From Pseudomonas sp. Q1-7 (GTDB taxonomy: Bacteria > Pseudomonadota > Gammaproteobacteria > Pseudomonadales > Pseudomonadaceae), in the NCBI RefSeq assembly GCF_028010285.1, contig NZ_CP116304.1:5716856-5780855 (forward strand): 64,000 nucleotides of DNA, read 5' to 3'. The notes beneath the pieces were generated by a model. The model was not told the DNA's origin, searched no databases, and saw nothing but the letters and a program-made list of their open reading frames with translations. Each line of letters starts with the position of its first letter. The stretch's first letter is position 1. Positions 60,972 to 64,000 of this stretch are shown one piece after another. The position numbers were made by a program, and so were the translations under genes.

Positions 60972-62654
60972 TCAGGCTGCTGCCTTCTTGCTGGCCGCCT
61001 CGATCTGCCGAGTAATGTACCACTGCTGCGCGATCGACAGGACGTTGTTGACCACCCAGTACAGGACCAGGCCGGCCGGGAACCACAGGAAGAAGAAGGT
61101 GAAGATGATCGGCATCAGCTTCAGCACCTTGGCCTGCATGGGATCCGGCGGGGTCGGGTTCAGTTGCTGCTGAATGAACATGGTGGCGCCCATGATGATC
61201 GGCAGGATGAAGAACGGATCCTTGATCGACAGGTCGGTGATCCAGAACATCCACGGCGCCTGGCGCATTTCCACGCTTTCCAGCAGCACCCAGTAGAGGG
61301 CCAGGAATACCGGCATCTGCACCAGGATCGGCAGGCAGCCGCCCAGGGGATTGATCTTCTCCTTCTTGTACAACTCCATCATCGCCTGGGACATCTTCTG
61401 GCGATCGTCACCGTACTGTTCCTTCAGCGCCTGCAGCTTCGGCGATACGGCACGCATCCGGGCCATGGACTTGTAGCTGGCGGCGGAAAGGGGGAAGAAG
61501 GCGGCCTTGATCAGGATGGTCAGGACGATGATCGCCCAGCCCCAGTTGCCCAGCAGGCTGTGGATATGTTGCAGCAGCCAGAAGATCGGCTGGGCGATGA
61601 ACCACAGGAAGCCGTAGTCGACGGTCAGTTCCAGTCCCGGGGAGAGTTCCTTCAGGTGGTCCTGGATCTTCGGACCGGCGTACAGGGTGGCGGACGTTTC
61701 AGCGGAAGCCCCGGCCGGCACGTTCAGCGCGGAACCCACGTAGCCGACGATGTAGTTGCCCTTGGAGTCCTTGCGGGTCTGGATGGTGTTGCTTTGGTCC
61801 TTGGACGGGATCCAGGCGGTGACGAAGTAGTGCTGCAGCCAGGCGACCCAGCCACCCTGGACGCTTTCCTTGAAGGACTGCTTGTCCATGTCGCTCATGG
61901 ACAGCTTCTTGTACGGCTCGTCCGGGGTCCAGACCGCAGCACCGAGGTAGGTGGATACGCCAGTGGCAGTGGTGGAGGACGGGTCTGCGCTGGCGTCGCG
62001 CTTCAGCTGGGCATACATGCTGCCGGTCCAGGGCTGGGCGCTCTGGTTGTCGACCTTGTAGGAAACCTGCAGCTCGTATTTGCCGCGAGTCAGGGTAAAG
62101 CGCTTGGTGTAATTGACGCCGGCTTCGCTGAAGCTCAGGTCGACCACCAGTTGCTCCTGCCCGTCGGCAAGTTTGTAGCTGCGTTGGGCTGCGCTGTACA
62201 GCGGGCGACCATTGGCGCGGGCGTCCGGGCCGTTGGCGCCAACCAGACCGCTCTGGGCCTGGTAGAGACGCTCGCCGCCGTTGTCGAACAGCTGGAACGG
62301 CACGTCGGGGCGATCCTGGCGCCGCGGGTATTGCGGCAAGGTCAGCTGGACGATGTCACCACCGTTCGGGTCGATGGCCAAGCTGAGCACATCGGTTTCG
62401 ACGCGGATCAGGTCGGTGCCGGGGGCCACGCTCTGGGTGACAGCCGGCGCGTTGGGCTCGGCACTGGCGGCGGTCGGCACATCGTCGCTGGACTTGGCGG
62501 TTGCGGTGTCGTCCGGCAAGGTCGCTTGTGCACTGCCGACGCTGGTGCCCGCGGTCGGCAGGGCGGCTTGGCCGTAGTCCTGGTTCCACTGCAGAACCAT
62601 CAGGTAGGACACGATTGCCAGGGCGACGATCAGGATCGAGCGTTGAATATCCAT
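60972..62654 (-). CDS. yidC: Membrane protein insertase YidC
   Basis: A 560-residue insertase: N-terminal transmembrane anchor (RSILIVALAIVSYLMVLQW), large periplasmic beta domain and a C-terminal five-helix core (FLALYWVLLESVEMRQAPWM) that inserts inner-membrane proteins, alone or with SecYEG. It has a short low-complexity region near residues 35-75. It is 2 bp after yidD. Confidence 0.97.
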   Translation of the reverse strand: MDIQRSILIVALAIVSYLMVLQWNQDYGQAALPTAGTSVGSAQATLPDDTATAKSSDDVPTAASAEPNAPAVTQSVAPGTDLIRVETDVLSLAIDPNGGDIVQLTLPQYPRRQDRPDVPFQLFDNGGERLYQAQSGLVGANGPDARANGRPLYSAAQRSYKLADGQEQLVVDLSFSEAGVNYTKRFTLTRGKYELQVSYKVDNQSAQPWTGSMYAQLKRDASADPSSTTATGVSTYLGAAVWTPDEPYKKLSMSDMDKQSFKESVQGGWVAWLQHYFVTAWIPSKDQSNTIQTRKDSKGNYIVGYVGSALNVPAGASAETSATLYAGPKIQDHLKELSPGLELTVDYGFLWFIAQPIFWLLQHIHSLLGNWGWAIIVLTILIKAAFFPLSAASYKSMARMRAVSPKLQALKEQYGDDRQKMSQAMMELYKKEKINPLGGCLPILVQMPVFLALYWVLLESVEMRQAPWMFWITDLSIKDPFFILPIIMGATMFIQQQLNPTPPDPMQAKVLKLMPIIFTFFFLWFPAGLVLYWVVNNVLSIAQQWYITRQIEAASKKAAA

Positions 62655-62656
62655 GA

Positions 62657-62902
62657 TTACTCGGCCATCGAAGAGGATTGGGAAGTGTTGGCGGGTGGCA
62701 CCGGGTCATAACCGCCCGGATTCCACGGATGACAGCGGCCCAGCCGACGCAGGGTCAGCCAGCCGCCACGCAGGACGCCATGCTGTTCGATGGCTTCCTG
62801 CGCATAGCAGGAACAGCTGGGATAGAAACGACAGTGACTGGCCATCAGAGGGCTGATGGCGTAGCGGTAGAACTGGATCGGAGCGAGGGCCAGTTTACGC
62901 AT
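62657..62902 (-). CDS. yidD: Membrane protein insertion efficiency factor YidD
   Basis: An 81-residue protein with the family pattern: [32 protein letters not shown] and [15 protein letters not shown]. It is membrane-associated and assists YidC. The ATG at 62902 overlaps the end of rnpA by 8 bp. Confidence 0.94.
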   Translation of the reverse strand: MRKLALAPIQFYRYAISPLMASHCRFYPSCSCYAQEAIEQHGVLRGGWLTLRRLGRCHPWNPGGYDPVPPANTSQSSSMAE

Positions 62903-63299
62903 GGGGACTGTCGGACACCCCTGATCCGGTCGAGGGTTCAGGGCGAGTCCGGCTGCGCGCAAGGCGCTTCCAGAGCTTACCGAACTGATGCCTCAGTTCG
63001 GGATTCTCCAGGTCGCCAATGCCTTTGCGCGCCACGATCACGATGTCCCAACCGGCCAGCAACTCGAGGTTATGGCGGAAGGATTCACGAATCTGGCGTT
63101 TGAGGCGATTGCGCTCTACGGAGAGCTTGACGCTCTTTTTGCCGATCACCAGACCCAGGCGGGGATGATCGAGACCGTTGTCGCGCGCGAGGAGCAGGAC
63201 GTGCTTGCCGGGAACCTTCCCGGTCGGTGAGTCGAAGACTGCTTTGAACTGTCGGGGAACCAGCAGACGCTTTTCCCGACCGAAGCCCTGACTCACCAC
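62895..63299 (-). CDS. rnpA: Ribonuclease P protein component
   Basis: A 134-residue basic protein that supports the RNase P RNA in tRNA 5' maturation. The conserved RNR motif is visible ([16 protein letters not shown]), with [15 protein letters not shown] at the N-terminus. The start is GTG at 63299 (GTG-GTG-AGT), giving MVSQGF as in relatives; the frame extends far upstream into the origin region without homology. It lies 14 bp after rpmH. Confidence 0.96.
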   Translation of the reverse strand: MVSQGFGREKRLLVPRQFKAVFDSPTGKVPGKHVLLLARDNGLDHPRLGLVIGKKSVKLSVERNRLKRQIRESFRHNLELLAGWDIVIVARKGIGDLENPELRHQFGKLWKRLARSRTRPEPSTGSGVSDSPHA

Positions 63300-63313
63300 C
63301 CGTTCCGGATAAA

Positions 63314-63448
63314 TCAGACGGTCAGGCGCTTGCGGCCCTTGGCGCGACGACGCGACAGGACTTGGCGGCCGTTCTTGGTGGCCATACGGGCACGGAAACC
63401 GTGGGTGCGAGCGCGCTTGAGGGTGCTGGGTTGGAAAGTGCGTTTCAT
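63314..63448 (-). CDS. rpmH: Ribosomal protein L34
   Basis: The 44-residue L34 protein, [18 protein letters not shown] at its start and KGRKRLTV at its end. It is small, very basic and complete. It is first in the rpmH-rnpA-yidD-yidC operon and has a good promoter at 63508. Confidence 0.97.
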   Translation of the reverse strand: MKRTFQPSTLKRARTHGFRARMATKNGRQVLSRRRAKGRKRLTV

Positions 63449-63507
63449 GATGCTTTACCTGGTGGTCACTACGGGCCGGAAGTGGCCCCCGTTTAAAGAG
63501 ACCGGCA

Positions 63508-63536
63508 ATTCTAGTGAAACGATGCGGGCAGGTCAA
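63508..63536 (-). promoter_or_regulatory. Promoter of rpmH operon
   Basis: On the minus strand TTGACC (-35) and TAGAAT (-10) are separated by 17 bases, 60 bp before rpmH. Confidence 0.75.
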
Positions 63537-63576
63537 TTTCCAACCAATGCCATCGGCGAAATGAATATAGAAGGAA

Positions 63577-63920
63577 GAGAAATTCAAAAAAGCTTGGTTA
63601 TGTTTTTTAAAGATGGTGTACCCCTTTGCCTGTGGAAAACCCGTCGTATCCCGCGCTATGCCTGCTGATGAGGGCGCGGACAACCTTGTCGAAAACGCGT
63701 GATTCGGCTGTGGGATTGCTGGTTGGAAGCTGGGGGTGGAAGACCGGTTTGTCCACAGGCGGTTTGTGCAGCCGTTTTTCCCCAGGTCTACAAGCCGGGT
63801 TATGGCTAGGTTATCCACAAGATTCATGCCAATCACAGGGTCCACCGGCGCGGTGAATAACATCTTGATTTTATTCAACCATTCGACCTTTTTCGTGTGG
63901 ATAACTCTTGCGGTGGTCGC
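63577..63920. other. oriC: Chromosomal replication origin region (oriC)
   Basis: The gap between rpmH and dnaA is the origin in Pseudomonas. It contains exact DnaA boxes at 63811-63819 (TTATCCACA) and 63896-63904 (TGTGGATAA), and near-matches at 63630 (TGTGGAAAA) and 63749 (TTGTCCACA). There are AT-rich tracts at about 63580-63615 and 63853-63880; the latter, next to the boxes, may be the unwinding element. Confidence 0.85.
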
Positions 63921-63926
63921 TACAAT
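63896..63926 (+). promoter_or_regulatory. dnaA promoter overlapping a DnaA box
   Basis: TACAAT at 63921-63926 is a -10 box, and TGGATA 17 bases upstream (63898-63903) is a weak -35 lying inside an exact DnaA box. DnaA binding would block the promoter, allowing autoregulation. Confidence 0.55.
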
Positions 63927-63973
63927 GACGGCTGTTTTTTGCGTCCGGCACCTTTCCGACTTGGGGGATATCC

Positions 63974-64000
63974 GTGTCAGTGGAACTTTGGCAGCAGTGC
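63974..64000 (+). CDS. dnaA: Start of dnaA (partial, runs off the window)
   Basis: Nine codons beginning with GTG at 63974 read MSVELWQQC, the N-terminus of Pseudomonas DnaA. GGGGGA lies 5-9 bases upstream. The rest of the gene is outside the window. Confidence 0.92.

Overview
This is about 64 kb of a GC-rich gammaproteobacterial chromosome, almost certainly a Pseudomonas. The genes mnmG-rsmG-parA-parB, the atp operon, glmU-glmR-glmS, and mnmE-yidC-yidD-rnpA-rpmH all lie on the minus strand. The window ends nine codons into dnaA on the plus strand, so it is the chromosome arm immediately left of oriC. Gene order (pycR/pycBA, RpiR-zwf, uvrD, polyamine-type glutamine synthetase, mifSR, 2-oxoglutarate permease, COG0523/folE2, cfa, glmS, atp, par, mnm, yidC, rpmH, dnaA) matches the corresponding arm of P. 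aeruginosa as I remember it. The species cannot be named from sequence alone.

Layout. 0-9 kb: CBS-domain protein, two-subunit pyruvate carboxylase with divergent LysR regulator, thioredoxin-like protein, RpiR regulator and a second-type zwf with a 15-bp palindromic operator between them. 9-18 kb: EAL protein with a degenerate GGDEF, uvrD, TetR, Tim44-like, YbaK-like, ElaA and SMI1-like proteins. 17.6-22.8 kb: GntR regulator, two operator palindromes, an aminotransferase and a gamma-glutamylpolyamine-synthetase-type gene, a solute-binding protein and a thioesterase. 22.85-24.3 kb: a gene-free stretch with a four-copy modular repeat described below. 24.3-33.2 kb: copper-handling genes, hydrolase, MifSR-type two-component system and its likely target permease behind a sigma-54 promoter. 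33.4-39 kb: zinc-starvation cluster (two COG0523 GTPases, DUF1826, folE2, Zur box) and a cyclopropane synthase-like gene. 39.49-43.21 kb: transposase-less Tn7-like element in the glmS attachment site, itself hit by an IS2-type insertion sequence. 43.2-64 kb: the conserved oriC-proximal core.

Most notable observations. (1) The 22.87-24.01 kb array has four units in one orientation. Each has an upstream TGTGGATAA-like box (A) and, 124 bp downstream (113 bp in unit 3), a second module (B): an IHF-like 13-mer, 14 bp, CACAG-N3-CTGTG, 8 bp, then another TGTGGATAA-like box. It looks like a DnaA/IHF control locus (datA/DARS-like logic), but nothing in the sequence proves function. (2) By eye I counted about 26 exact TTATCCACA boxes in the window, almost all in 22.9-35.0 kb and 56.7-63.9 kb and many inside genes. 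(3) The Tn7-like element has inverted arrays of AATAAAGTC(C/T)GTCGCGC sites, a possible AGCTC duplication, and lies about 20 bp past glmS. Its cargo is a LuxR-type regulator, cut near its 3' end by a 1330-bp IS with TCGAC duplication, and an unusual secreted protein.

No rRNA, tRNA, CRISPR or riboswitch was recognised. All counts and alignments were made by eye.
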